Shown here: one piece after another, positions 43,019-51,612 of the stretch
Numbering within the stretch: position 1 is the first letter of the stretch
Layout of the letters: every line of letters begins with the position of its first letter
Made by a program: the position numbers and the translations under genes
Assembly: GCF_018070325.1 (NCBI RefSeq)
Contig: NZ_JAGPXY010000005.1
Coordinates: 1-64,000 of the forward strand
DNA: 64,000 nucleotides
Direction: 5' to 3'
DNA from: Micromonospora sp. H61
GTDB taxonomy: Bacteria > Actinomycetota > Actinomycetes > Mycobacteriales > Micromonosporaceae
Notes under the pieces: model-generated
Databases searched by the model: none
Seen by the model: the letters and a program-made list of their open reading frames with translations, nothing else
What the model was told of the DNA's origin: nothing

Positions 43019-43407
43019 GCGACTTTCAACTCCTGCGGAGAGACGAACACGCCTCGCCGCCGGAACGCCGCAGGCGCGTGAACGACCGCGTCGACCCGGG
43101 CAGCGGGCGTGTTGAAGGGGAACCAGAACCGCCGCAGCGTCCGCCGCTCAACCCACGCAGGCGCGCCACACCCGTCCTTGGCGGCAAGGTGCTCCGTCAT
43201 TGCCGCAAGGAACACGTCCCAACGCTCGTCACCCGTAGACGGTGGCTCTTGGGTGAGCAGGTCAACGCGGCGCTCGGGCGGTTCCCAGCCATACTCCTCC
43301 AGGAACTCCGCCACCAGACGCCACCGTTGTGTGTCGTCGCGGCCGACGAGCAGGACGCCCATACGCGCCATCGTCAACGGCTCATACCTCGCAGGACGAC
43401 TGTTCAC
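43015..43407 (-). CDS. Partner of the nucleotidyltransferase, candidate antitoxin
   Basis: A 130-residue protein starting at the GTG at 43407 (VNSRPARYEPLTMARMGVLLVG). The frame is open further upstream, but the upstream part has no plausible start. It ends RRRGVFVSPQELKVA and overlaps the NTase gene by 4 bases. I do not recognise a named domain, although such genes commonly accompany this NTase class. Its middle has RRTLRRFWFPFNTPAARVDAVVH. Antitoxin function is inferred from gene order only. Confidence 0.6.
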   Translation of the reverse strand: MNSRPARYEPLTMARMGVLLVGRDDTQRWRLVAEFLEEYGWEPPERRVDLLTQEPPSTGDERWDVFLAAMTEHLAAKDGCGAPAWVERRTLRRFWFPFNTPAARVDAVVHAPAAFRRRGVFVSPQELKVA

Positions 43408-43523
43408 ACCACCAACGCTAGTACAGCGAGAGACATATCTGCCGTAAGGCTCTTTCCCCCGAGCTTGTCGTCGCCACGGTCCAGGCCGGCCGGGTGTTCG
43501 GCCGGTGCCGGTGGCGGCACGGG

Positions 43524-45626
43524 TCAGCCCTGGCGGAGCCAGACGGCACCGAGCGGGGGGACCTGGAGGGCCGCCGAGGCGACCATTCCGTGCCACGGCA
43601 CGTCCTCGGCGTGCACCGCACCCATGTTGCCCACCCCGGAACCGCCGTAGTGGTGGGCGTCGGTGTTGAGCACCTCGGTCCACGTCCCGCCGGCCGGCAG
43701 GCCGATCCGGTAGTCGTGCAGTGGCTGGGCGGAGAAGTTCGCCACGCACACCAGCGTCGAGCCGTCCGGGGCGATCCGGACGAACGACACGGTGTTGTTG
43801 GCGACGTCGTCGCCGGCGATCCAGCGGAACCCGGCCGGCTCGGTGTCCTGGGCCCAGAGCGCCGGAGTTTCCCGGTAGACCCGGTTGAGGTCACCGACGA
43901 GTCGTTGCACGCCGGCGCGGGCCGGGTCGTGCAGCAGGTACCAGTCGAGGCCGCGTTCCTCGCTCCACTCCCGGTCGTCGGCCAGTTCGGAGCCCATGAA
44001 GAGCAGTTGCTTGCCGGGGTGGGCCCACATGTACGCCAGCAGCGCCCGCACGTTCGCCAGCCGCTGCCAGGTGTCACCGGGCATCTTGCCGGCCAGTGAG
44101 CCCTTGCCGTGCACCACCTCGTCGTGGCTGATCGGCAGCACGTAGTTCTCGCTCCAGGCGTACGCCAGGGAGAAGGTGAGCTGGTGGTGGTGGTGCTGGC
44201 GGTAGATCGGGTCCTTCGAGGTGTAGAGCAGGGTGTCGTGCATCCAGCCCATGTTCCACTTGAACCCGAAGCCCAGCCCGCCGTCGGCGGTGGGGCGGGT
44301 GACGCCCGGCCAGGCGGTGGACTCCTCGGCGATCATGACGACGCCGGCGTGGTGCTTGTAGACGGTCGCGTTCACCTCCTGCATGAGCGCGATGGCCTCC
44401 AGGTTCTCCCGGCCGCCGTACTTGTTCGGGGCCCACTCGCCGTGGTTGCGGGAGTAGTCCAGGTAGAGCATCGAGGCGACCGCGTCGACCCGCAGCCCGT
44501 CGACGTGGAACTGGTCGCACCAGTAGAGCGCGTTGGCGACCAGGAAGTTGCGTACCTCGTTGCGGCCGAAGTCGAAGACGTACGTGCCCCAGTCGGGGTG
44601 CTCGCCGCGCCGCGGGTCGGGGTGCTCGTAGAGCGGGGTGCCGTCGAAGCGCGCGAGGGCCCACTCGTCCTTCGGGAAGTGCGCGGGCACCCAGTCCAGG
44701 AGTACGCCGATGCCGGCGGCGTGCAGCCGGTCGACGAGGTGGCGGAACTCGTCCGGGTCGCCGAATCGGGAGGTCGGCGCGTAGTAGCCGGTCACCTGGT
44801 AGCCCCAGGAGCCGCCGAACGGGTGCTCCATCACCGGCAGGAACTCCACGTGCGTGAAGCCCAGTTCGGTCACGTACGCGGTGAGTTGCTCGGCCAGTTC
44901 GCGGTAGCCCAGGCCGGGCCGCCACGAACCAAGGTGCACCTCGTAGACGCTCATCGGTTCCTGGTGCGGCTGTCGTTCGGCCCGCCGGGCCAGCCAGTCC
45001 GCGTCGTCCCACCGGTACGTCGAGTGGTGCACCACCGAGGCGGTGGCCGGCGGCACCTCGGCGTACGCGGCGAGGGGGTCGGCCTTGTCCCGCCACTGCC
45101 CGTCGGCGCCCAGCACCCGGTACTTGTAGCGGGCCCCGGCCCGGGCGTTGGGGACGAACAGCTCCCACACCCCGCTGGAGCCGAGCGACCGCATCGGCCA
45201 GCCGTCGTCGGGGCCCCAGCCGGTGAAGTCGCCGATCACCCGCACCCCACGGGCGTTGGGCGCCCAGACGCTGAACGCCACGCCCTCGTCGAAGACCCGG
45301 GCGCCGAGCGCCTCCCACAGTCGCTCGTGCCGGCCCTCGCGGATCAGGTGCAGGTCCAGCTCACCGAGGGTCGGCGGGTAGCGGTACGGGTCGTCGTGGG
45401 CGGTGCCGTCGACCTCCACCCGGTAGTCGAGCACTGTGCCGTCGACCTGCGCCTCGAAGACACCCACGTCGTGCACCCGCTTCATCGGGTGCCGCTCGTC
45501 GCCGACGATCAGGGCGACGTCGCCGGCGCCCCGGCGCATCGTGCGGATCGTCGTCGAGCCGTCGGCGGGGTGCGCGCCGAGCAGCGCGTGCGGGTCGTGC
45601 GTCGCGCCGGAGATCAGCTGGTCCAT
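43524..45626 (-). CDS. glgB: 1,4-alpha-glucan branching enzyme GlgB
   Basis: A 700-residue GH13 branching enzyme. An N-terminal non-catalytic domain covers about residues 1-100. A CBM48 domain follows ([24 protein letters not shown]). The GH13 barrel has [16 protein letters not shown] (nucleophile Asp), [12 protein letters not shown] (acid/base Glu) and [18 protein letters not shown] (third acid). It introduces alpha-1,6 branches into alpha-1,4-glucan. The start [17 protein letters not shown] matches the family. It overlaps glgE by 13 bases and is co-transcribed with it. Confidence 0.95.
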   Translation of the reverse strand: MDQLISGATHDPHALLGAHPADGSTTIRTMRRGAGDVALIVGDERHPMKRVHDVGVFEAQVDGTVLDYRVEVDGTAHDDPYRYPPTLGELDLHLIREGRHERLWEALGARVFDEGVAFSVWAPNARGVRVIGDFTGWGPDDGWPMRSLGSSGVWELFVPNARAGARYKYRVLGADGQWRDKADPLAAYAEVPPATASVVHHSTYRWDDADWLARRAERQPHQEPMSVYEVHLGSWRPGLGYRELAEQLTAYVTELGFTHVEFLPVMEHPFGGSWGYQVTGYYAPTSRFGDPDEFRHLVDRLHAAGIGVLLDWVPAHFPKDEWALARFDGTPLYEHPDPRRGEHPDWGTYVFDFGRNEVRNFLVANALYWCDQFHVDGLRVDAVASMLYLDYSRNHGEWAPNKYGGRENLEAIALMQEVNATVYKHHAGVVMIAEESTAWPGVTRPTADGGLGFGFKWNMGWMHDTLLYTSKDPIYRQHHHHQLTFSLAYAWSENYVLPISHDEVVHGKGSLAGKMPGDTWQRLANVRALLAYMWAHPGKQLLFMGSELADDREWSEERGLDWYLLHDPARAGVQRLVGDLNRVYRETPALWAQDTEPAGFRWIAGDDVANNTVSFVRIAPDGSTLVCVANFSAQPLHDYRIGLPAGGTWTEVLNTDAHHYGGSGVGNMGAVHAEDVPWHGMVASAALQVPPLGAVWLRQG

Positions 45627-47884
45627 CGGTCGTCCTTCGGAGCGGCGTCGGTCGGTACGGGGACGGACGGGCGGGTGGCCGCTCGGCGCGGTGGGGTCGG
45701 AACCGGGCCCGACCGGCGGGGCGGAGTCGGAACGGGAGCTGTCGACGCGGCAGCTGTCGACGCAGGAGGCGCCGGAGCAGGAGGCGTCGGTGCAGGAGCT
45801 GTCGGCGCAGGAGGTGTCGGCGCAGGAGGTGTCGGGACGGGAGCTGTCGGCGCGGTGCCGCCGGAAAGGTCGTCCGGCACCTCGGCGACGGTGAGGTCGG
45901 CCGGCTCGGCGCCCGCCGGCTCCGGCGGGGTCGGCGGGGTCGGGCGACGCACTGTCAACACGTGCGCGGGTTGCAGGTACGGGTCGAGCCGTACCGCGTT
46001 GCGCTGACCCCAGTCGTAGCTGGTGCCGGTCAGCTCGTCGTGCACCGTGAACCGTTCGTGCCAGTCGAAGCCGAGCGCCGGCATGTCGAGGGTGGTGTTG
46101 CCCCACTGCACGACGCGCGGGTCGAACGAGCAGATCACGATGACGGTGTTGCCCGTTTCCGGGTCGTGCTTCGACCAGCAGAGCAGCGCCGGGTTGTCGA
46201 TCTCGTGGAAGCGCAGGTTGCGGAGCTGGTGCAGGGCCGGGTTGTGGTGGCGTACCCGGTTGAGGGTGGCCAGGAACGGCGCCAGCGAGCGGCCCTGCGC
46301 CTCGGCGCCGGCCCAGTCCCGGGGTCGCAGCTGGTACTTCTCGTTGTCCAGGTACTCCTCGGCGCCCGGTCGGGCCACGTGCTCGAACAGCTCGTAGCCC
46401 GCGTACAGGCCCCAGGAGGGGGAGAGCAGCGCGGCCAGCACCGCCCGGATCTTGAACATCGGTGGGCCGCCGTGCTGCAGCGACTCGTGCAGGATGTCCG
46501 GGGTGTTCGGCCAGAAGTTCGGCCGCATGTAGTCGGCCGCCTCGATCAGCTCCTCGCAGTACGCCCGCATCTCGGCCGCCGTCGTGCGCCAGGTGAAATA
46601 GGTGTACGACTGGGTGAAGCCGATCTTGCCGAGGCCGTGCATGATGGCCGGCCGGGTGAACGCCTCGGCCAGGAACAGCACGTCCGGGTCGACCGCCTTC
46701 ACCTCGGCGATCAGCCAGTGCCAGAAGTCGAACGGCTTGGTGTGCGGGTTGTCCACCCGGAAGATCCGGATGCCCTCGCCGACCCAGTGCAGCACCACCC
46801 GCAGCACCTCGGCCCGGATGCCCTCCGGGTCGTTGTCGAAGTTGACCGGGTAGATGTCCTGGTACTTCTTCGGCGGGTTCTCCGCGTACGCGATGCTGCC
46901 GTCGGCCCGGGTGGTGAACCACTCCGGGTGCTCGGTGACCCAGGGGTGGTCCGGCGCGCACTGCAACGCCAGGTCCATCGCCACTTCCAGGCCCTGTGCC
47001 GCCGCCGCCTGGATGAAGGCCCGGAAGTCCGCCTGCGTACCCAGGTCGGGGTGGATCGTGTCGTGGCCGCCCTCGGCGGCGCCGATCGCCCACGGCGAGC
47101 CGACGTCGGTCGGCCCGGCGGTGAGCGCGTTGTTCGGGCCCTTGCGGTTGACCCGGCCGATCGGGTGGATCGGCGGCAGGTAGAGCACGTCGAAGCCCAT
47201 CGCGGCCACCCCCGGCAGCCGCTCGGTGGCGGTCGCGAAGGTGCCGGACCGGCCGCCTGCCGCTCCTTCGGAGCGGGGGAAGAACTCGTACCAGGCCGAG
47301 TAGAGCGCCCGCTTGCGGTCAACCCAGATCGAGTACGTGTCACCGGCGGTGACCAGCTCCCGCACCGGGTGCTCCCAGAGCAGGTCGGCCAGGGCCAGCG
47401 CCCTGTCGACCCGCTGCGCCAGCGGCAGGTCGGTGTCGACCAGCGCGGTGAGCGCGTCGGCGACCCGGGGTCGATCGGCGGTCGGCACGAGGCCCCGGGC
47501 GGCGGCGAGCACCCGCGCGCCCTCGGCCAGGTCGTTGGCCAGGTCCTCCGGCCCCTGCCCGGCGGCGATCTTCTTGGTCACCGCGTTCTGCCAGGTCAGG
47601 TACGGGTCCTGGAACGCCTCGACGGAGAAGGTCCATGAGCCGACGGCGTCCGGTGCGATGGTGGCGTGCCAGCGGTCCTGGCCGGGCTCGCCGGGGCGCA
47701 TCCGGGTGAACGGCCGGCTCGCGCCGTCCGGACCAGCCCACACCACGTTGCAGCCCAGCGCGTCGTGCCCCTCCCGGTAGGCGCGCGCCGACACCGGAAC
47801 GGGCTCGTCGACCACCGCCTTGGCCGGGTATCGCCCGCACGAGACGACAGGGGAGACGTCTTCGATCGGGAACCGTCCAGTCAC
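45614..47884 (-). CDS. glgE: Alpha-1,4-glucan:maltose-1-phosphate maltosyltransferase GlgE with Pro-rich tail
   Basis: A 756-residue GH13_3 enzyme that transfers maltose from maltose-1-phosphate to growing glucan. Signatures include [21 protein letters not shown] at the N-terminus and [18 protein letters not shown]. The nucleophile aspartate lies in [17 protein letters not shown], and the acid/base glutamate in [20 protein letters not shown]. The family normally ends near residue 650. Here about 108 extra residues follow, rich in Pro/Thr/Ala with repeated PTPPAP units. The stop lies inside glgB. Confidence 0.93.
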   Translation of the reverse strand: MTGRFPIEDVSPVVSCGRYPAKAVVDEPVPVSARAYREGHDALGCNVVWAGPDGASRPFTRMRPGEPGQDRWHATIAPDAVGSWTFSVEAFQDPYLTWQNAVTKKIAAGQGPEDLANDLAEGARVLAAARGLVPTADRPRVADALTALVDTDLPLAQRVDRALALADLLWEHPVRELVTAGDTYSIWVDRKRALYSAWYEFFPRSEGAAGGRSGTFATATERLPGVAAMGFDVLYLPPIHPIGRVNRKGPNNALTAGPTDVGSPWAIGAAEGGHDTIHPDLGTQADFRAFIQAAAAQGLEVAMDLALQCAPDHPWVTEHPEWFTTRADGSIAYAENPPKKYQDIYPVNFDNDPEGIRAEVLRVVLHWVGEGIRIFRVDNPHTKPFDFWHWLIAEVKAVDPDVLFLAEAFTRPAIMHGLGKIGFTQSYTYFTWRTTAAEMRAYCEELIEAADYMRPNFWPNTPDILHESLQHGGPPMFKIRAVLAALLSPSWGLYAGYELFEHVARPGAEEYLDNEKYQLRPRDWAGAEAQGRSLAPFLATLNRVRHHNPALHQLRNLRFHEIDNPALLCWSKHDPETGNTVIVICSFDPRVVQWGNTTLDMPALGFDWHERFTVHDELTGTSYDWGQRNAVRLDPYLQPAHVLTVRRPTPPTPPEPAGAEPADLTVAEVPDDLSGGTAPTAPVPTPPAPTPPAPTAPAPTPPAPAPPASTAAASTAPVPTPPRRSGPVPTPPRRAATRPSVPVPTDAAPKDDRWTS
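45730..45860. repeat. Short tandem repeats encoding the GlgE C-terminal PTPPAP tail
   Basis: About eight imperfect 15-base units of the type GGCGCAGGAGGTGTC (plus strand), giving AP-T-PP-type pentapeptides on the minus strand. Two adjacent units at about 45805-45835 are identical. The repeats stay in frame. Confidence 0.75.
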
Positions 47885-47991
47885 CCCGCCAACCTACTGC
47901 GCGAGATCCGTTCGCGCGCGGCCAAGCACCCCACCCGCTACTCCTCCCAGCTCCCCCACGGCGACATCGCTCAGACCGCGCGTCGAGAAGT

Positions 47992-48017
47992 GTCACGTAT
48001 CGGCAGTATTACGTGAC
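47992..48017 (+). promoter_or_regulatory. Inverted repeat operator upstream of the vapB remnant
   Basis: GTCACGTA (47992-47999) and TACGTGAC (48010-48017) form a perfect 8-base inverted repeat with 10 bases between, 13 bases before the vapB start. This is the position where a VapB-type antitoxin would bind to autoregulate. Confidence 0.5.
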
Positions 48018-48030
48018 GGAGGTGCAGAGC

Positions 48031-48321
48031 ATGCGGTTGGACAGCAAGGGCCAGGTGACGATCCCGGCGGCGCTGCGGGCTCGATACAACCTGCACGAGG
48101 GCGACGAGGTTGACGTGGTTGAGGAGGGCGGTGCCCTCCGCATCGTTCGAGTCCACGGTGCCGAAACCCGGGGCCGCGGGCAACCTGGTGATCAACCCCA
48201 TCGTGTACGCCGAGGTGTCGGTCCGTTTCGACCGGATCGAGGAGCTGGACGAGGCGTTGCCGGCGGAGGACTTCCTTCGCTCCGTCGTTTCCGCGATCTT
48301 GCACTTTCTGTCGCGAGATAA
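48031..48321 (+). pseudogene. Truncated VapB/AbrB-type antitoxin gene, frameshifted
   Basis: The first 45 residues (MRLDSKGQVTIPAALRARYN, HEGDEVDVVEEGGALRIVR) are a swapped-hairpin AbrB/MazE DNA-binding domain. After AETRGRG the reading frame runs into unrelated Arg/Gly-rich sequence, because the gene is joined out of frame to a vapC fragment. The ATG at 48031 has GGAGG 8 bases upstream. The toxin-binding C-terminus is missing, so it could at most bind DNA. Confidence 0.75.
48173..48289 (+). pseudogene. VapC PIN-domain toxin remnant
   Basis: About 39 codons in another frame read AAGNLVINPIVYAEV, then VRFDRIEELDEALPAEDFLR, the internal alpha-helical part of a VapC-type PIN nuclease including the YAE acidic residue. 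The N-terminal LDTN motif and everything after DFLR are missing. The lost upstream part fits a deletion from the end of vapB into vapC. The 3' side ends directly at a palindromic element. Confidence 0.7.
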
Positions 48322-48362
48322 AGAGCATTCCGCGCATTTCGACGACAGAAAGTGCAAGATCG
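48294..48362. repeat. Palindromic interspersed element, copy B
   Basis: The perfect 20-base arms CGATCTTGCACTTTCTGTCG (48294-48313) and complement (48343-48362) flank a 29-base centre. The arms match copy A at 15875. It interrupts the vapC remnant. The centres of the two copies differ, so the arms are what is conserved. Confidence 0.85.
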
Positions 48363-48372
48363 AGGTTGGTCC

Positions 48373-48450
48373 CGTCGATCATGGAGTTGTGGTGCCTGTT
48401 TTGACGCTATAACTAGCACTTCGTCGCCCACCGCAACTCCATGATCGACG
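48373..48450. repeat. Second palindromic element, different sequence
   Basis: The 22-base arms at 48373-48394 (beginning CGTCGATCATGGAGTTG) and 48429-48450 match at 21 positions, with a 34-base centre. It begins 10 bases after copy B of the first element but shares no sequence with it. No coding role seen; the 48451-48573 stretch beyond holds nothing recognisable. Confidence 0.8.
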
Positions 48451-48573
48451 AGGCGGTGCGGGCGTTGACGAACAGCCACTCCAGCGTCATGCAGCGGCGG
48501 TGTCGGCGCGACCCAGATGCGACGGTTTCCTGAAACCCGAGTGGATCTAGGTCGGGTGAGGGGCAGAACGGAG

Positions 48574-48801
48574 TCAGGCGGGCGGGTTCGGCGCCACGAA
48601 CGACCCCTTGCCCTGGTGCACCTCGATCCAGCCCCGCTCATCCAAGATCCACAGAGCCCGCTTGATCGGGTTGTCGGACGAGTTGTACTGGCGGGCGAGT
48701 TCAGCGATGGTTGGCAGCTTGTCGTCGGGCTTGAGGGTGCCGCTTCGGATCGACGTCGTGATGTCATCGACGACCTGCTCGTAGACAGGCTTGCGGGGCA
48801 T
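48574..48801 (-). CDS. Short GntR-type winged-helix regulator
   Basis: A 75-residue protein consisting of a GntR DNA-binding domain alone: YEQVVDDITTSIRSGTLKPDDKLPTIAELARQY, then a recognition helix SSDNPIKRALWILDERGWIEVHQGKGSFV. No ligand-binding domain is present, as in some plasmid and integrative-element regulators. A perfect 14-base palindrome 79 bases upstream could be its operator. It is divergent from the small membrane protein and XRE genes. Confidence 0.85.
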   Translation of the reverse strand: MPRKPVYEQVVDDITTSIRSGTLKPDDKLPTIAELARQYNSSDNPIKRALWILDERGWIEVHQGKGSFVAPNPPA

Positions 48802-48866
48802 GGTGGGACCACCTCTCGTCAGCCTGTACAGAGTCTCACCACGCGCGACACAGTCTGGACCCTGTG

Positions 48867-48895
48867 TTGACTCTGGCTACTTAGGGTCCTAAGTT
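48867..48895 (+). promoter_or_regulatory. Promoter overlapped by a palindromic operator
   Basis: TTGACT (48867-48872), 17 bases, TAAGTT (48890-48895) form a candidate promoter toward the 49057 gene. The perfect palindrome CTTAGGGTCCTAAG (48880-48893) covers the spacer and the -10 box, well placed for repression by the divergent GntR protein. Confidence 0.5.
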
Positions 48896-49056
48896 GGACT
48901 ATGTCGGAGGTCCTCTCGTCAGCAGCGGAGTGCCTCATCAGGGGCGGGTGGCTTCCCGTGTCATACCGCCTCTGACCTGCATCCCCCATCACCAACCACT
49001 CCCAGCAGTCGGTACCTCCATCACCCATCAATTCGTCGCGCCCCGAGGAGGCACAG

Positions 49057-49254
49057 TTGGACGAGCGACTGCCGGACGAGCCGCTGCCGCCCGCGTATCC
49101 CATTGCCGGGGCGCGACCTCCGCAGCCGGACGGGGATCGGGTGCCCGCTCCGGCCCGGCCGACGCGGGCGCCGCTCACCCGGCGGCAGTACGCCTACGGC
49201 ATCGCGATCGCGGTGGTCGTACTCGTGCTGGTTGTGATTGGGGTCCTGCGGTGA
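49057..49254 (+). CDS. Small single-pass membrane protein
   Basis: A 65-residue protein: Pro-rich soluble N-terminus (DERLPDEPLPPAYPIAG) and one membrane segment at the end (AYGIAIAVVVLVLVVIGVL). The TTG start is supported by GAGGAGG 5 bases upstream. Function unknown. It is followed by the XRE regulator gene at 17 bases, probably one transcript. Confidence 0.65.
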   Translation: MDERLPDEPLPPAYPIAGARPPQPDGDRVPAPARPTRAPLTRRQYAYGIAIAVVVLVLVVIGVLR

Positions 49255-49270
49255 GCGCGACGGGCCGGCG

Positions 49271-50491
49271 GTGAACGAGCTGCCGGTGGGTCGCCGGGTC
49301 GCGCAGTGGCGGGTCCGGCGGAACATGACGCAGCAGCAGTTCGCCGACCGGCTCGGCAAGTCGAAGAGTTGGGTGGACAAGGTCGAGCGTGGGGTACGCC
49401 GGTTGGAGCGGGTGTCCAACCTCCGGGAGGTCGCCGAGACGCTGCGCATCGACGTGGAGGTCCTGCTGGCGGCCCAGCCCGCGCGGCCGACTCCGGTTGC
49501 CGGGGTGGACGGGGTCCGGACGGCGCTGGCCCGCTACCACCTACCGGGCGCGGACCGACCGCCGCTGGTGGAGGAGTTGGCTGCTCGGCTGGAGCATGCC
49601 GAGCAGAGCTATCGGCACGCGCGGTACCCGGCCTTGCTGGCACTGCTACCCGGTCTGCTCGACGCCGTCCGCGAAGCGCACGCCGCTCGCCCCATCGCGA
49701 CGGACGCGCTGCTCGTGTCGGTGTACGCACTCGTCGCGCTGGTGCTGGTCAAGGTCGACCAGGGGGAGTTGGCCTGGCTGGCCGCCGACCGTGGAATGAC
49801 CGCCGCCCTGGCGACCCACGACCCGCAACTGGCCGGCCTCGCCACCGTGTCACTGAGTCAGGCCCTGCGGTCCCGTGGTCGACGGCGCTCCGCCCTGGAC
49901 GCCGCGCTCGTCGCCGCGGACCGCATCGGCGCGCACGGGGTCGGCGGTGTGTCCCCAGCCAGCGTGGGACTACGCGGGACGCTGCTTCTTCAAGCCGCCC
50001 TCGCCGCGGCAGGCGGGGGAGACGGACGCGTCGCCCGTCAGTCACTCGACCAGGCCGAGATGATCGCCCGAGCCGTCGGCCCGGACGGCTCCGGGGGTGG
50101 TGCTGGCTCCGAGGGTTCGGGCTCTGGCGGTGTGGTCTTCGGTGTCGGGGGTTTCGGTCAGGCGGCGGTCGAGGCGGCCCGGGTGGTGGCCGATGCGGCC
50201 CTCGGCGACGTCACCGTGGCGACGGCCCGGCACGAGCGGCTGGTGACCGGCGACGAGTGGCGAAGCCTGCCGCCCGAGCACCGGGCCGCATACCTCCTCG
50301 ATGTGGCCCGGGTGTACGCCCTGGCCGGCGAGATGCACCGCGCGGGCCGGGCGGTCCTCGACGCGGAGCGCACCGCCCGCAGTGAGGTGCACGACCGGCC
50401 GGCGGTACGAAAGCTGGTCACCGTCGTGTGGCGCTCCGCCGACGCGCCCGCCGGCATCGTCCAGCTCGCCACCACCCTCGGTGTCGCCTGA
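49271..50491 (+). CDS. XRE-family regulator with TPR-like domain
   Basis: A 406-residue protein. The N-terminal helix-turn-helix is VAQWRVRRNMTQQQFADRLG with KSKSWVDKVERG (about 10-40). The remaining 330 residues are helical, TPR-like repeats of the kind found in large actinobacterial XRE proteins. A Gly/Ser-rich insert (GPDGSGGGAGSEGSGSGG) at about 272-290 breaks the helical region. The GTG at 49271 starts just before the conserved HTH. Such proteins often sense peptides or pair with membrane proteins; the upstream 65-residue protein could be a partner. Confidence 0.85.
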   Translation: MNELPVGRRVAQWRVRRNMTQQQFADRLGKSKSWVDKVERGVRRLERVSNLREVAETLRIDVEVLLAAQPARPTPVAGVDGVRTALARYHLPGADRPPLVEELAARLEHAEQSYRHARYPALLALLPGLLDAVREAHAARPIATDALLVSVYALVALVLVKVDQGELAWLAADRGMTAALATHDPQLAGLATVSLSQALRSRGRRRSALDAALVAADRIGAHGVGGVSPASVGLRGTLLLQAALAAAGGGDGRVARQSLDQAEMIARAVGPDGSGGGAGSEGSGSGGVVFGVGGFGQAAVEAARVVADAALGDVTVATARHERLVTGDEWRSLPPEHRAAYLLDVARVYALAGEMHRAGRAVLDAERTARSEVHDRPAVRKLVTVVWRSADAPAGIVQLATTLGVA

Positions 50492-50655
50492 CGGCCGCCA
50501 CCTGGTCTCCCTGGCGGTTGGTGGCGGGCCGGTGCGGGGGGAACCAGTCAGCGCGGTGGACCTTCGGGGGATTGGCCGTCGTGACCGAACTTTCGGCACC
50601 GTTGACGGTCTCGCCGGGGCGGACCGCCGAACCGGAGGTGCCGTAGCCTCCGGCC

Positions 50656-51600
50656 ATGATCGAACGGGTGAGAGTCGCGGTCGTCGGTGTCGGTAACAAC
50701 ACCTCCGCACTGGTGCAGGGGCTTGCTCTCTACCGCCAGAGCGGCAGCCTGGTCGGAATCCGCAGGCCGACGATCGACGGCCTCGGAGTGGGGGACATCG
50801 ACATCGTGGCGGCCTTCGCCACCTCCGAGGAGAAGATCGGTCGGGACCTGACCGAGGCGATCTTCCTGGCGCCCAACAACTTCCCCCGGCTGAACTGCGA
50901 CCTGCCCAGAGCGGGTGTGCCGGTCACGAAGGGCCTCGTCGGCGCGAGCGAGGTGCAGCGGGTGGCAGCGGCGCTGGCAGGGGCGGAGGTGCTGCTCTAC
51001 TCGGCGCCAAGTGGCCGACCGGAGACTGCCCGGGCGTACGCCGAGGCGGCCCACACGGCGGGCGTCGCCTTCATCAACACCACCGCCGACCCGGTCGCCC
51101 GCGATCCACAGCTGCTGGACAGCTTCGAGGCTGCCGGTCTGCCGTTGCTCGGCGACGACCTGGCGAGCCAGTTCGGCACCTCGGTGTTGCACAACGCGCT
51201 GCTGCGGCTCCTGAAGGAGCGCGGCCTGACGCTGGTCAGCTCCTACCAGGTCAATCTGGGCGGCACCGAGGACTTCCGCAACCTGGTCGAGAACCCCAAC
51301 ACCAAGAAGCAGTCCAAGCTCAACGCCCTCTCGGAGGCGGACAGCGTCGAGGTGGCGCCGCTCGGTTACCTGCCACATCTCGCGTCGCAGAAGGTGGCTC
51401 ACCTCAACCTTGAGGCGCAGGGTTGGGGTGAGACAGCGGTGAGCCTCGACGTGAAGCTGAAGGTGCACGACCCGAGTGGCGCCGCCGGGGTCAACATCGA
51501 CCTCATCCGCATCGCGGCCAGCGCGCTACGGAACGGGCGTGGTGGTCATGCTGCCGAGGCGACGTCGCTGCTCAAGTCTCCGCCGGGCACGGCGATCTGA
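50656..51600 (+). CDS. Inositol-3-phosphate synthase family protein
   Basis: A 314-residue member of the myo-inositol-1-phosphate synthase family. The N-terminal NAD loop VAVVGVGNNTSALVQGL is followed by the family blocks APNNFPRLNCDLPRAGVP, LLYSAPSGRPE, LLGDDLASQFGTSVLHNALL, SYQVNLGGTEDFRNLVENPN and KKQSKLNAL. It lacks the usual GNCASSL form of the first loop and is shorter than the common actinobacterial Ino1 (about 360). It may be a paralogue with a special role, for example in lipid or secondary sugar synthesis. It converges with glgM. Confidence 0.85.
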   Translation: MIERVRVAVVGVGNNTSALVQGLALYRQSGSLVGIRRPTIDGLGVGDIDIVAAFATSEEKIGRDLTEAIFLAPNNFPRLNCDLPRAGVPVTKGLVGASEVQRVAAALAGAEVLLYSAPSGRPETARAYAEAAHTAGVAFINTTADPVARDPQLLDSFEAAGLPLLGDDLASQFGTSVLHNALLRLLKERGLTLVSSYQVNLGGTEDFRNLVENPNTKKQSKLNALSEADSVEVAPLGYLPHLASQKVAHLNLEAQGWGETAVSLDVKLKVHDPSGAAGVNIDLIRIAASALRNGRGGHAAEATSLLKSPPGTAI

Positions 51601-51612
51601 CGTCCGTCTGCC

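Noticed and set aside
45627..47093. Upstream extension of the glgB frame, giving a protein of 1189 residues
   Set aside because: The extension lies within glgE and has no family similarity; GlgB begins at MDQLISG.
48110..48412. Plus-strand 100-codon frame spanning the vapC remnant and element copy B
   Set aside because: Only 39 codons resemble VapC; the rest is vapB read out of frame and palindrome sequence, so it is a remnant and not an intact gene.
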